A DNA stretch of 63,082 nucleotides, taken from Rhodospirillales bacterium. Lineage in GTDB: Bacteria > Pseudomonadota > Alphaproteobacteria > Acetobacterales > Acetobacteraceae. A program made the translations under genes and the position numbers. Under the pieces are notes generated by a model. It saw only the letters and a program-made list of their open reading frames with translations, made no database searches and was not told where the DNA came from. Every line of letters starts with the position of its first letter. Within the stretch, counting starts at the first letter, position 1. The stretch is taken from contig JANXSM010000075.1 in assembly GCA_025352665.1 (NCBI GenBank), positions 1-63,082 of the forward strand, given 5' to 3'. Below are positions 38,769 through 47,719 of the stretch, in pieces.

Positions 38769-38947
38769 GCTTGGAGCGGCCCGTGGAGCCACAGTTCACA
38801 TCTTGGGGTGATGGGTCGACTGGGCAGGTTCACGCGATCTCGTGAATTGCAAAAATGTTATCTTTAGGGCGTTCTTGTACTTCAGGAATGTTCCGGGAGG
38901 TTTTCGGAACGGTACTAGACAATAAAAAACTCGCCGGAGCACGCCGA

Positions 38948-39493
38948 ATGAATGAAACCCGCAGCCGCGGTCGTAAAACCGGTCGCTTGTTGCTGGCCGA
39001 GGATGACTTGCTGCTTGCGGCGACCCTTGTTGAGTTCCTGCGTGCCGACGGACATATCGTCACCGCAGCACCCGACGGTGCGGCGGCGCTGGCTGCATCC
39101 GAAGGTCTTGAGTTTGACGTGCTCCTTACCGATCTGCGTATGCCGGTCATGGACGGGATGGCGCTGATCCGTGCTTTACGGGCGCGAAGGCCGGATCTGC
39201 CTGTGGTTGTCATGAGCGGAGACGTGCCGGTGGATTGGCGCAGCGCCATCGGAATCGACAACAACAACGCAGGCAAAATCGAGCTTGTGCGAAAACCCAT
39301 GAGCCTTGCGCAGTTGCGCAATGCATTGGCTTCGGTATGGTCGGGCGGGGTTTTACCGGAGTTGCTTCTGCCGATCGCGGTCGAATTGCCCGTGGCCCGG
39401 GCAGGGGGCGTTGCTTCGACCGCCGCAGGCAGTGTCAGTGCCGATGCGCTGAGCAGTGAGCCGAGTTATGAGGCTTTGCGCGTCTTACCCTGA
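38948..39493 (+). CDS. Single-domain response regulator with a C-terminal extension
   Basis: The 181-residue protein has a receiver domain: acidic pocket LLAEDDLLL, phosphoacceptor Asp62 in LLTDLRMPVMDG, Ser/Thr in VVMSGD, and Lys in VRKPMS. It lacks a DNA-binding or output domain; about 55 residues after the receiver are low in motif content. The frame is open upstream, but GGAG precedes the ATG at 38948. No kinase is adjacent, so it probably serves an unlinked kinase. A TCTTTAGGGCGT motif lies upstream (about 38871). Confidence 0.83.
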   Translation: MNETRSRGRKTGRLLLAEDDLLLAATLVEFLRADGHIVTAAPDGAAALAASEGLEFDVLLTDLRMPVMDGMALIRALRARRPDLPVVVMSGDVPVDWRSAIGIDNNNAGKIELVRKPMSLAQLRNALASVWSGGVLPELLLPIAVELPVARAGGVASTAAGSVSADALSSEPSYEALRVLP

Positions 39494-39655
39494 TCCCCGC
39501 AACGGGCTCCTTCGTAGCGCCTTAAATTACCCGAGCATCACACTTGAGAGGCGGTTGCCAAGCGCCCCCGCGGTGCGTTGGTGGGGTCGCGTTGTGATTG
39601 ACATTCTTGGCCATGACGGGCTTAGGGCTCCGCGCGCTAAAATTCGTACAGTAAA

Positions 39656-39683
39656 GTGTCGCATAAGATATATTATGGAACCT
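39656..39683 (+). other. dif: Putative dif site (XerCD chromosome-dimer resolution site)
   Basis: The layout is 11+6+11: XerC arm GTGTCGCATAA, centre GATATA, XerD arm TTATGGAACCT. It shares CGCATAA, the TATA centre and TTATG with E. coli dif. The site lies between a plus-strand response regulator and a minus-strand MBL hydrolase, where gene orientation bias and GGGNAGGG octamer polarity reverse. This supports its being the terminus dif, which XerC/XerD and FtsK would use. Confidence 0.7.
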
Positions 39684-39706
39684 CAAGGAGTGATTAATTG
39701 CTTGAT

Positions 39707-40504
39707 TTATTCGTTGACGTCGATTTCCTGGCCGTCGAACCCTGGCTCGATTCCTGGTGGCAGATTGGCGGAAAGCCAGGCGTAATCCATGTCCATGCCC
39801 ATATGCGTCAGGATTGTGCGGCGCGGTCGCAGACGTTGGGTCCATTCATAGATGCGGTCCAACCAGGCATGCGTGCGATGTGGCGCGTCGCGCTGGAAGC
39901 AGCCTACGACCCAGGTGTCGAGGCCAGCCAACGCTGCAAAGGCCGCTTCGTCGAGTTCCACCACGTCGGTGGAGTATCCAAAGCCGCCGATCCGAAGGCC
40001 CAGTGTGTGGACGAAGCCGTGATCCTGGTCGAACAGGCGGACGTCCATGCCGGCGATTGAAACCGTCTCTCCCGATGAGACGCGGTGCGGCTCGATGACC
40101 GGGCGGAAGAAATGCGGTGGCTGCCATGGACGAAACGCGTAGTCGAAGCGGCGCTGCAGTTCGTCGAGCGTGGCCTGACTGGCGAAAGCTTCAAGCGGGC
40201 GGCCGGCAATGCGGTTGAGAATGCGCACGTCGTCGATACCGGTGACGTGGTCGGCGTGGGCGTGGGTGTAGAGGATGGCGTCCGCACCGCGGACCCGGCA
40301 GGCGAGCAGCTGCGTGCGCATGTCTGGCGAGGTATCGACCAGCATCGTGCCACTGTCCGCGCTGATGAGAATGGAGCTGCGGCTGCGGCGATTGCGGGGC
40401 TCCGAGGGGTCGCACGCGCCCCACTCCCCTTCCCCGTTGGCGCCACCGATCAGCGGCACACCGGCGGAACCGCCGGTGCCGAGCAGCGTGATGTGCAACT
40501 TCAT
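39707..40504 (-). CDS. MBL-fold metallo-hydrolase (PhnP-like)
   Basis: The 265-residue metallo-beta-lactamase-fold phosphodiesterase-like protein opens MKLHITLLGTGGSAGVP, with CDPSEPRNRRSRSSILI, the zinc motif THAHADHVTGIDD (His81, His83, Asp85, His86), DQDHGFVHTLGLRIGGFGYSTDV and a late ILTHMGMDMDY. PhnP-like enzymes hydrolyse cyclic phosphodiesters. It is the last gene of the minus-strand operon and overlaps tatD by four bases. Confidence 0.87.
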   Translation of the reverse strand: MKLHITLLGTGGSAGVPLIGGANGEGEWGACDPSEPRNRRSRSSILISADSGTMLVDTSPDMRTQLLACRVRGADAILYTHAHADHVTGIDDVRILNRIAGRPLEAFASQATLDELQRRFDYAFRPWQPPHFFRPVIEPHRVSSGETVSIAGMDVRLFDQDHGFVHTLGLRIGGFGYSTDVVELDEAAFAALAGLDTWVVGCFQRDAPHRTHAWLDRIYEWTQRLRPRRTILTHMGMDMDYAWLSANLPPGIEPGFDGQEIDVNE

Positions 40505-41274
40505 ACCGTGCGGGCGAACAAACGGTGGAAATTGGCAGTTGTCACCTCAGCCATCGTTGTCGGCGAGAGGTTTTGAACCTGCGCCAGCATATTTGCGGTA
40601 TGCGCCACGTACGACGGCTCGTTGCGCTTGCCGCGGAAGGGCACCGGCGCGAGATAGGGACTATCGGTCTCTACCAGAAGTCGTTCGCGAGGCACATCCC
40701 GGGCTATGTCGCGCAGCTCCTGGGATTTCGGGAATGTGATGATACCCGAGAAACTTATATAGCCACCGAGGTCGATCGCGGTCTCGGCCAGCGCCCGGCC
40801 GGAGCTGAAGCAATGCAGCAGGAAGCTGAACGGGCCTTCAGCGTACTCCTCCTGCAGAATCATGGCCACATCATCGTCGGCCGAGCGGGCGTGGATGCAG
40901 ACCGGCAGGCCCGTCAGCCGAGCGGCGCGGATGTGGGCGCGAAACCCGGCCTGCTGCACCTCCCGCGGTGCCTTCGTGTGAAAGTAGTCCAGGCCAGACT
41001 CGCCGATCCCGATGACCTTGGGGAATTCGGTCTCGGCTGCGATCGCATCGGGGGTCGGCACTGGTTCCTCGCCGGCATTGTCCGGGTGGATGCCAACTGT
41101 GCACCATACGTTGGCGTGCGCGTCTGCGATTCGGCGCACCGTGCTGGATTGGCCGAGCCTGGTGCCGATCGTCACCATCTCGCCGATCCCTGCCGTTTTT
41201 GCCCGGGCCAGGATGTCCTCGATTTCAGCATCGGTGAAATAGTCGAGATGGCAGTGACTATCGACGAGATGCAT
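40501..41274 (-). CDS. tatD: TatD family metal-dependent deoxyribonuclease
   Basis: The 257-residue TIM-barrel hydrolase of the TatD/YcfH group has metal ligands in VDSHCHLDYF, catalytic GIGESGLDYF, PVCIHARSADDD, FLLHCFSSG and the late LLVETDSPYLAPVPFRGKRNEPSYV. YcfH-type neighbours (tmk, holB, metG) are the usual order. It is a 3'-5' DNase in E. coli. It shares a base with the metG end. Confidence 0.9.
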   Translation of the reverse strand: MHLVDSHCHLDYFTDAEIEDILARAKTAGIGEMVTIGTRLGQSSTVRRIADAHANVWCTVGIHPDNAGEEPVPTPDAIAAETEFPKVIGIGESGLDYFHTKAPREVQQAGFRAHIRAARLTGLPVCIHARSADDDVAMILQEEYAEGPFSFLLHCFSSGRALAETAIDLGGYISFSGIITFPKSQELRDIARDVPRERLLVETDSPYLAPVPFRGKRNEPSYVAHTANMLAQVQNLSPTTMAEVTTANFHRLFARTV

Positions 41275-42809
41275 CAGGCGGCACCGTCAACGTGGCGCGG
41301 GAAGATGCCCTCGGGCGCGGGCAGCGGCGTGCCATCCGGCAACGGCGAGCGCAGTTGGGCGAAATCACGCAGGTCGGTGGGTACCCCAAGCTGATCCAAC
41401 ATACGTGACATCGAAGTAGGCATGAACGGCTGCAGCACGGTGGCGACATGACGGAGCAGATCCGCCAGCACGCGCAGCACCACCGCCATGCGCGGCGGAT
41501 CGGTGCGGCGCAGCGCCCAGGGTGCCTGCCGATCGATATAGCCGTTGCCGGCCCGGATCACTTTCCACACCTCTTCCAACGCTTCGCCAAAGGCCTGGCG
41601 GTCGAGCTTCTCACGCAGCACCACGGGTAACGCCTCGGCGGCGGCGATCAGCGTCGTATCATCGTCGCTGAGCACCCCCCTGCCCGGCAGCCGCCCCTCC
41701 AGATTTTTGGCAATCAGGCTCAGCGAACGCTGCGCGAGATTGCCGAGGTCGTTGGCAAGTTCGGTGTTGAGCCGGCCGACGATGGCCTTGCGACTGTAGT
41801 CCCCGTCGCTACCGAAGGTGACTTCGCGCAGCAGGAAGAACCGCAGTGGATCGAGCCCGTAGGCCTGCACGAGTTCACGGGGATCGATGACGTTGCCAAG
41901 CGACTTGCTGATCTTCTCGCCTTCGATCGTCCACCAGCCATGGGCATAGAGGCGCTTGGGAAGCGGAAGGCCGGCTGCCATAAGCAGCGTGGGCCAGATC
42001 ACTGCGTGAAAACGTAGGATGTCCTTGCCCACGATCTGCAGATCGGCCGGCCAGAACCGCCAAAGTTCTGCGTTTTCATTGGGGTAGCCGAGGGCCGTGA
42101 TATAATTGGTCAGCGCGTCCAGCCACACGTACATGACGTGCGCTTCGTCGCCAGGCACCGGAATGCCCCAACGGAAGCCGGTGCGGCTGATTGAAAGATC
42201 CTTCAGCCCGCCACGCAGGAAACCCAGCACCTCGTTACGCCGCGCCGTAGGACCGATAAACTCCGGGTGTGCCTCGATATGGGCGAGCAGACGCTCCTGG
42301 AAGGCAGACATGCGGAAGAAATAGCTCGGCTCGGTGACGAATTCGACCGGAGCTCCAGTGGGCGCCACCTTGATGCCATCAGGCCGGGTGACAAGCTCGC
42401 CTTCATCGTAAAACGCTTCATCGCGGATAGCATACCAGCCTTCGTAGCCACCGAGGTAAATGTGCCCGGCGTCCTGCAAGCGCGTCCAGAGTGCCTGGCT
42501 CGCGAGGTGGTGGCGGGGGTCGGTGGTGCGGATGAAGTCGTCGTTTGACAGGCCCATGGCGGCCGCGATGTCACGGAAACTGGCCGAGATCTGGTCAGTG
42601 AAGGCCTGCGGCGTCATGCCCGCATCGATGGCCGCTTTTTCCACCTTCTGGCCATGCTCGTCAGTGCCGGTCAGGAAATGCACGTCGTACCCGTCCAACC
42701 GCTTGAAACGGGCCAGCACGTCCGCGGCGATCATGGTGTAGGCGTGTCCGATATGTGGCGCGCCGTTGACATAGAAGATCGGCGTCGTGACGTAATATGT
42801 TGGTTTCAT
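41274..42809 (-). CDS. metG: Methionine-tRNA ligase
   Basis: The 511-residue class I aminoacyl-tRNA synthetase charges tRNA-Met. The HIGH-type motif is APHIGHAYTMIAAD (residues 18-24), and the KMSKS-type motif is EGEKISKSLGNVIDP. There is no four-Cys zinc insertion and no C-terminal dimerisation domain, which is the short form common in alphaproteobacteria. It has the anticodon-binding domain with ERLSLIA-type helices. Next to holB, tmk and tatD, a conserved operon. Confidence 0.95.
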   Translation of the reverse strand: MKPTYYVTTPIFYVNGAPHIGHAYTMIAADVLARFKRLDGYDVHFLTGTDEHGQKVEKAAIDAGMTPQAFTDQISASFRDIAAAMGLSNDDFIRTTDPRHHLASQALWTRLQDAGHIYLGGYEGWYAIRDEAFYDEGELVTRPDGIKVAPTGAPVEFVTEPSYFFRMSAFQERLLAHIEAHPEFIGPTARRNEVLGFLRGGLKDLSISRTGFRWGIPVPGDEAHVMYVWLDALTNYITALGYPNENAELWRFWPADLQIVGKDILRFHAVIWPTLLMAAGLPLPKRLYAHGWWTIEGEKISKSLGNVIDPRELVQAYGLDPLRFFLLREVTFGSDGDYSRKAIVGRLNTELANDLGNLAQRSLSLIAKNLEGRLPGRGVLSDDDTTLIAAAEALPVVLREKLDRQAFGEALEEVWKVIRAGNGYIDRQAPWALRRTDPPRMAVVLRVLADLLRHVATVLQPFMPTSMSRMLDQLGVPTDLRDFAQLRSPLPDGTPLPAPEGIFPRHVDGAA

Positions 42810-42816
42810 GGCTCTC

Positions 42817-43830
42817 TCAGTTCTGCGAGGCCAGCATGGCGAGACTGCTGACGATCGCTTGGCGCTTTTCGAGGTAGAGATCTTCGGTTTCGGCCTGCAT
42901 GCTTCCTAGCGACTGCCAGATCTCCACCCAGGCATCAAGCGGTCTTGGGCCGAGCAGCCGCGCCTGGTCGGGATCGAACCGCCCGCGCGCGACATCGCGC
43001 ACGGCGGCCGCCACAGCGCTGCGCAGCAAATCCATAAAGGTGGAGAACGCGTCTTCGCCGCGGCCAAGCGCGTCGGCGATGTCCTGGCCGAGGTTGGCCG
43101 GCAGGTTTGGAAGGTTCGCGAGAACCCGCTCGACGAGTTGGGCGGCGGGGATGCCGTCACTGTCGGACAGCCTCAGAGCTCGGCCGATGGAGCCCTCTGC
43201 CAGGCTGGTCAGCCGGTCGCGTGTGGCAGGATCGGCTTCCGCAAGATAGCGCTGCAGCAGCGTGTCCACCGTGGGATCGGTGAGGGTCGCCAGGCGCAGC
43301 CTTCGGCAGCGGCTGCGGATAGTGGGCAGCAGGCGCCCGGCGGCGGAGCACACAAGAATGAGCACCGCGCGCGGCGGCGGTTCTTCAAGAACCTTCAGCA
43401 AGGCGTTGGCAGCGTTGCGGTTGATGTCCTCGGCACCATCGATGATCACTACCCGCCAGCCGCCCTCGGCCGGGGTCAGGCGGAGGAAGCCTGCCACCGA
43501 GCGCACCGTCTCGATGACGATCTCACCGCGCAGCTTCTTGCGTTTCTCGTCCCATTCCCGCTCGACGGTAAGCAGGTCTGCATGCGTCCCGGCGGCAACC
43601 CGGCGGAAGGTCGGGTGGGCGGAGTCGAGGTGCAACGAACCGGTGCGCGGCAGCCCCGAAAGCAGATGGCGGGCGAAGCGGTAGGCAAGTGTCGCCTTGC
43701 CGATCCCGGAGGGGCCAGTGAGCAGCCAGGCGTGGTGCATTCGCCCGGATTCCATAGCCGCCGACAGCATCATCTCGGCTGCATCCTGGCCGAGCAGAAG
43801 CGGATTTTCGCGTGGCGTCGGCGCGGTCAC
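42817..43830 (-). CDS. holB: DNA polymerase III subunit delta' (clamp loader)
   Basis: The 337-residue AAA+ protein belongs to the sliding-clamp loader. Start is GTG 43830, overlapping the tmk stop (GTGA). The Walker A-like GPSGIGKATLA, the sensor-type VVIIDGAEDINRNAANALLKVLEEPPP and the SRC motif TIRSRCRRLRL are present. The frame is open further upstream only inside tmk. It works with DnaX and HolA. Confidence 0.9.
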   Translation of the reverse strand: MTAPTPRENPLLLGQDAAEMMLSAAMESGRMHHAWLLTGPSGIGKATLAYRFARHLLSGLPRTGSLHLDSAHPTFRRVAAGTHADLLTVEREWDEKRKKLRGEIVIETVRSVAGFLRLTPAEGGWRVVIIDGAEDINRNAANALLKVLEEPPPRAVLILVCSAAGRLLPTIRSRCRRLRLATLTDPTVDTLLQRYLAEADPATRDRLTSLAEGSIGRALRLSDSDGIPAAQLVERVLANLPNLPANLGQDIADALGRGEDAFSTFMDLLRSAVAAAVRDVARGRFDPDQARLLGPRPLDAWVEIWQSLGSMQAETEDLYLEKRQAIVSSLAMLASQN

Positions 43831-44453
43831 GCAGCCAAGCCCAGCCGGCTCGTCACACAGGTCCAGATCGCTTCGGCGACTGCGTCTGGCGTGCCTTCGC
43901 CGGACAGCAGGGCACATCGTTCGGGTGCGCTGGCGGCGATGTCCCGGAAGCCATCGCGCACCCGACCGAAGAATGCGGCACCGAGGCTTTCGTACCTGTC
44001 GGCCTGGGTGCCGCGACTGGCCAGGCGTGCCTGCGTGGTCGTGACGGGAACGTCGAGCACGAGGGTAAGCTCCGGCGTGAGGCCGATCAGGCGTGTCAGC
44101 TCCGCAATGGCGGCGCGGTCGGCACCCAGGCCGAAGCCCTGGTAGACCATGGTGCTGTCGGCAAACCGGTCGCAAACGACCCAGGTGCCAGCCGCCAGCG
44201 CCGGCTCGATCACCCGCGCGACATGCTCGGCCCGCGAAGCGAAATGCAGCATCACCTCGGCCAGCGGTGCCCAGTTATGGCGCCCGGACAACAGCAGCTC
44301 GCGCAGCATGTCGGCCCCTGGCGACCCGCCAGGCTCGCGGGTGCGCAAAACGGCGATGCCGGCTTCGGCCAGGCGCTCGGCCAAGCGGCCGGCCTGGGTC
44401 GATTTTCCGGCTCCCTCCCCGCCCTCGAGTGTCAGGAAACGGCCTCGGGACAC
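43827..44453 (-). CDS. tmk: Thymidylate kinase
   Basis: The 208-residue P-loop kinase makes dTDP from dTMP and ATP. It has FLTLEGGEGAGKSTQ at the start, the TREPGGSPGADMLRELLL dTMP region, DRFADSTMVYQG and the lid arginine area around ASRGTQADRYE. Its start follows the dacF stop directly. Nucleotide supply and clamp loading are coupled in this operon. Confidence 0.94.
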   Translation of the reverse strand: MSRGRFLTLEGGEGAGKSTQAGRLAERLAEAGIAVLRTREPGGSPGADMLRELLLSGRHNWAPLAEVMLHFASRAEHVARVIEPALAAGTWVVCDRFADSTMVYQGFGLGADRAAIAELTRLIGLTPELTLVLDVPVTTTQARLASRGTQADRYESLGAAFFGRVRDGFRDIAASAPERCALLSGEGTPDAVAEAIWTCVTSRLGLAA

Positions 44454-45740
44454 TCAGGCTCCGGTCAGATAATGCGACACAACCGCCATCGCGCGGCCGG
44501 GCAGGCCCAGGCGCGCCACGTCGGCGCCGGCCAGCAGCGGCACGTTCAGTTCCGGCACGCCATCACCGCGCACGGTCAGCTGGCCGAGCTTGGTGCCACG
44601 CTGCACGGGGGCGCGAATCGGGGTCTCGTAGTCGACGGCGATCTTGGCACGGCTTTTCCAGTTGCGCGGCAGGGTCACGATGAGGTCTCGCCCGCCGACC
44701 AGCGGCACGGTGGCAGACGTGCCGAGCCAAACCGGCGCTTGTTCCACCACGTCCCCCGCCGTGAACAGATTGACATTCTCAAACTCGCGGAACGACCATT
44801 CCATCAGCCGCTCGCCCTCCTCGGCCCGCGCGCGCATCGTCGGCAACCCGTTCACCACAACGATCACGCGCCGTCCCTGGCGCAGGCTACTGGCGACAAG
44901 ACCATAGCCGCCGTCCTCGGTATGGCCTGTCTTGAGTCCGTCGGCAGTGCCCTTCTGCACCAGCGGATTACGATTCTGCTGGTCGATATTGTTGTATTTG
45001 AACGATTTCTCGGCGTCATATTTATAATACTCGGGAAAGTCCGTAATCAGCCGCCGCGCCACGATCGCGATGTCGCGGACCGACATGCGGTGCTCCGGGT
45101 CCGGCCAGCCCGTCGTGTTGCGGAAATTGGTCTTGTCAAGGCCGAACTCCCGCGCCTTGGCGTTCATAAGCTCCACGAACCCGTCCTCGGACCCTGCAAT
45201 CCCCTCGGCCAGCACGATGCAGGCGTCGTTGCCCGACTGGATGATCATCCCGCGAATGAGATCCTCCACCTTCACCGAGGTGTTGATCTGCACGAACATC
45301 TTGGAGCCGCCCATGCGCCAGGCCTTCTCGCTGACCGGCAGTTCCTGCGTCAGCGTCAGCCGGCCTGCCTTGAGCCGCTCATAGACCAGGTAGGCCGTCA
45401 TCAGCTTGGTCATGGACGAAGGCGTCATCGAGGCATCGGCATCCTTGTCAAGCAAGGTGGCGCCGGTCGAGAAATCGATGACGACGGCGAAGCGCGCGGC
45501 GGTGTCGAGCGGGCCGATCGGGGTCTGCGCCGGGCTTCCGTTGGCGACCAGCTCGTACGGCTTCTTGGCCGCCGGGTGGGGACCCATCGCCGGTTTGGCG
45601 GGCGGATGTCCACTCGGGCTGGCGAGCTTGCGCGGGGCCTGGGCCCACGCGGGCGCCAGCGGCAGTGCCACGGCTCCGAGCAACAGGGCCCGGCGACCCA
45701 AACGGCTGGTTAAACCACTACTCGACGGTGATGGCGGCAT
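44454..45740 (-). CDS. dacF: D-alanyl-D-alanine carboxypeptidase (PBP5/DacF type, S11)
   Basis: The 428-residue penicillin-binding protein trims the terminal D-Ala of peptidoglycan. It has a signal peptide (RRALLLGAVALPLAPAWAQ), the nucleophile SMTK (Ser109 to Lys112), SGN in IIQSGNDACIVL, and KTG in GLKTGHTEDGGYG. The C-terminal part is a PBP5 domain. It overlaps the rlpA-type gene by 23 bases and abuts tmk. Naming as dacF is by similarity to DacF/DacC. Confidence 0.88.
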   Translation of the reverse strand: MPPSPSSSGLTSRLGRRALLLGAVALPLAPAWAQAPRKLASPSGHPPAKPAMGPHPAAKKPYELVANGSPAQTPIGPLDTAARFAVVIDFSTGATLLDKDADASMTPSSMTKLMTAYLVYERLKAGRLTLTQELPVSEKAWRMGGSKMFVQINTSVKVEDLIRGMIIQSGNDACIVLAEGIAGSEDGFVELMNAKAREFGLDKTNFRNTTGWPDPEHRMSVRDIAIVARRLITDFPEYYKYDAEKSFKYNNIDQQNRNPLVQKGTADGLKTGHTEDGGYGLVASSLRQGRRVIVVVNGLPTMRARAEEGERLMEWSFREFENVNLFTAGDVVEQAPVWLGTSATVPLVGGRDLIVTLPRNWKSRAKIAVDYETPIRAPVQRGTKLGQLTVRGDGVPELNVPLLAGADVARLGLPGRAMAVVSHYLTGA

Positions 45741-46632
45741 CAGGAACTCCTGCGCTCAGCGCGCGCTGCAAGGTCGCATCGGCAGTGGCCAGGTCGCGCA
45801 ACGGGCCAATGCGCACACGATAGGCCTTATCGCGGGGTGCGGTGAAGCTGGTGATGATCTGGGCGCCAAGAAACGCCAGGCGGTTGGACAGCATCGAGGC
45901 GGCGTCCGCCCGGCTGAAGGTCCCAAGGTCGAGATAAAGACCGCCAGGCTCAGGCGCACCCTGCAGAATCGCCTCGGGCAGCCGCCGCGGAACACTCTGC
46001 GCCGGCGCATCGCGGGGCGGCGCCACGGGCAAGGCGCGGGCCGCTGCGATGCGGCCACGCACCGACGACACGGCGCCATCGGGGGGTGCCAGGCTCTCGC
46101 TGGCAACAGTCCCGCGCGGGGCCGCCGCCACCTGCAACACCGCGCCGGACCCCTGCAGCGAAAGCGCCAGCAACCGGCTCTGGTCTTCCACCACCTGTAG
46201 GCGCACGCGGGTGACCGGGCTCTGCACGGCCAGCAACTCGGCGGCGCGCCGCGTCAGGCTCAGCAGACGGCCAGGGTTCTCCGGGCCACGATCGTTCAAC
46301 CGCACCACGATCTCGCGACCATTCTCAAGGTTGGTCACCCGCACGATCGCAGGCAGCTGCAACGTGCGGTGGCCGGCCGCGAGTGCCGTCTGGTCGAACA
46401 CCTCGCCATCCGCCGTCAGCCCCACGCGGTCAGCCGCCACTACCGCGAGCCCTGTATAGGTCGCGGTGAATTCGGCGCGCGGATATTGCCACACCCCGCC
46501 GGCCTGATAGGCGCCGCCCACCGTGAATTTCACATCTGCCTGAGGAGGCGGCGATTTCGTTGCGTTGAACAGGCTGCAGCCGGCCAGGAAAAGCAACAGC
46601 GCACCGGCGAGGGTCCGTGACGTCAGGCTCAC
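45718..46632 (-). CDS. rlpA: RlpA-type septal ring lytic transglycosylase/lipoprotein with SPOR domain
   Basis: The 304-residue lipoprotein (lipobox LAGC) has an RlpA double-psi beta-barrel (AEFTATYTGLAVVAADRVGLTADGEVFD, then LQLPAIVRVTNLENGREIVVRLNDRGP) and a C-terminal SPOR domain (YLDLGTFSRADAASMLSNRLAFLGAQI, RVRIGPLRDLATAD). RlpA cuts denuded glycan strands at the division site. It overlaps the MltB-type gene by ATGA. The operon thus joins cell-wall hydrolases to replication genes. Confidence 0.87.
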   Translation of the reverse strand: MSLTSRTLAGALLLFLAGCSLFNATKSPPPQADVKFTVGGAYQAGGVWQYPRAEFTATYTGLAVVAADRVGLTADGEVFDQTALAAGHRTLQLPAIVRVTNLENGREIVVRLNDRGPENPGRLLSLTRRAAELLAVQSPVTRVRLQVVEDQSRLLALSLQGSGAVLQVAAAPRGTVASESLAPPDGAVSSVRGRIAAARALPVAPPRDAPAQSVPRRLPEAILQGAPEPGGLYLDLGTFSRADAASMLSNRLAFLGAQIITSFTAPRDKAYRVRIGPLRDLATADATLQRALSAGVPDAAITVE

Positions 46633-47606
46633 GCCGTGATCGCGTCGCCGAGCAGGCCGACGCTGAGGCAGTATTTATCGGGCGGGTTGTACTGACGGAT
46701 GGCTCGGTAGCTCGGGTAATACGCCAGGAACGCCTCGTCGCCTGGCCCACCGGGCATCAGCACCGCCACCTTGGTCGCCTCCGGCAGGTTCGGCATCGCC
46801 ACCCCGATCTGGCGCCACTCGCCGACCAAGCGACGCTTGTCGTGGCCGGCATTGGCCGGGTTGAAGTTCGCCGGCAGCTGCACCTGCTGGCCCCAGGGAA
46901 TGTCGCGCGCCCAGCCTTCCCGCGCCAAATAGTTGGCGGTGGAAGCAAAGATGTCGCCCATGTTGTGAAACAGGTCGCGCTTGCCATTGCCGTTCCAGTC
47001 CACGGCGTAGCGCAGGATGTGCTCAGGCTCGAACTGCGTCTGGCCCATGGCGCCCGTGTAGCTGCCAACCATCTCCGCGGGCGTCATGTCGCCGCGTTCG
47101 ATCACCCGCAGGGCATCCAGCATCTGGGTTTCGAAGAAAGGCCGCCGCCGACCTTCCCACGCCAGGGTGGCGAGGCAGTTCAGCACGTTGAACCCACCAG
47201 AATCGCCGCCATAATTCGATTCCAACGCCCAGATGCCCATCAATACCCCGGCGGGCACCCCATAGCGCGCCGTCACCTGCGCCAGCAAAGTGCGGTGCTG
47301 AAGGTAAAGCGGCCGTCCCTGCGCGATGCGCCGGTCGCTGACGATCCGGCTGCGATACTGCGCCCAGGTCAGCACGCTTTCCGGCTGGTTGCGGTCGAGC
47401 TCGATGGCGCGCTGCACCACCACCACATGATCGAGCGCACGGCTGACAGTGGCCGGGGAGATCCCCGCCTTGCGCGCCTTTTCCCGCAACGTGACCATGT
47501 AGGCGGGAAAGCTCGTGGTATCGACCGGCGTGTAGGGCGTCGCAGCCTCAGCGCGGGCAGCGAGCAGAACGGCGGGAAGGGCGAGCAGGGTGCGGCGTGT
47601 TTGCAT
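46629..47606 (-). CDS. Lytic murein transglycosylase (MltB type)
   Basis: The 325-residue periplasmic enzyme has a signal peptide (MQTRRTLLALPAVLLAARAEA). The catalytic Glu is in GIWALESNYGGDSGGFNVLNCLATLA, followed by GSYTGAMGQTQFEPEHILRYAVDWNGNGKRDLF. It cleaves the MurNAc-GlcNAc bond to give an anhydro sugar. ATG 47606 begins the signal peptide. It is the first gene of the long minus-strand operon. Confidence 0.9.
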   Translation of the reverse strand: MQTRRTLLALPAVLLAARAEAATPYTPVDTTSFPAYMVTLREKARKAGISPATVSRALDHVVVVQRAIELDRNQPESVLTWAQYRSRIVSDRRIAQGRPLYLQHRTLLAQVTARYGVPAGVLMGIWALESNYGGDSGGFNVLNCLATLAWEGRRRPFFETQMLDALRVIERGDMTPAEMVGSYTGAMGQTQFEPEHILRYAVDWNGNGKRDLFHNMGDIFASTANYLAREGWARDIPWGQQVQLPANFNPANAGHDKRRLVGEWRQIGVAMPNLPEATKVAVLMPGGPGDEAFLAYYPSYRAIRQYNPPDKYCLSVGLLGDAITA

Positions 47607-47719
47607 GGCCTCATGTGCCACACTGCGTCCGTGCCGGGCAATGTTCCTGCGTACGGAAGCGATTGGCAGAACAATAAAATCGCTCCAAGCTGCCCCCGAC
47701 AATTAAGGGGGCGCGTGCC

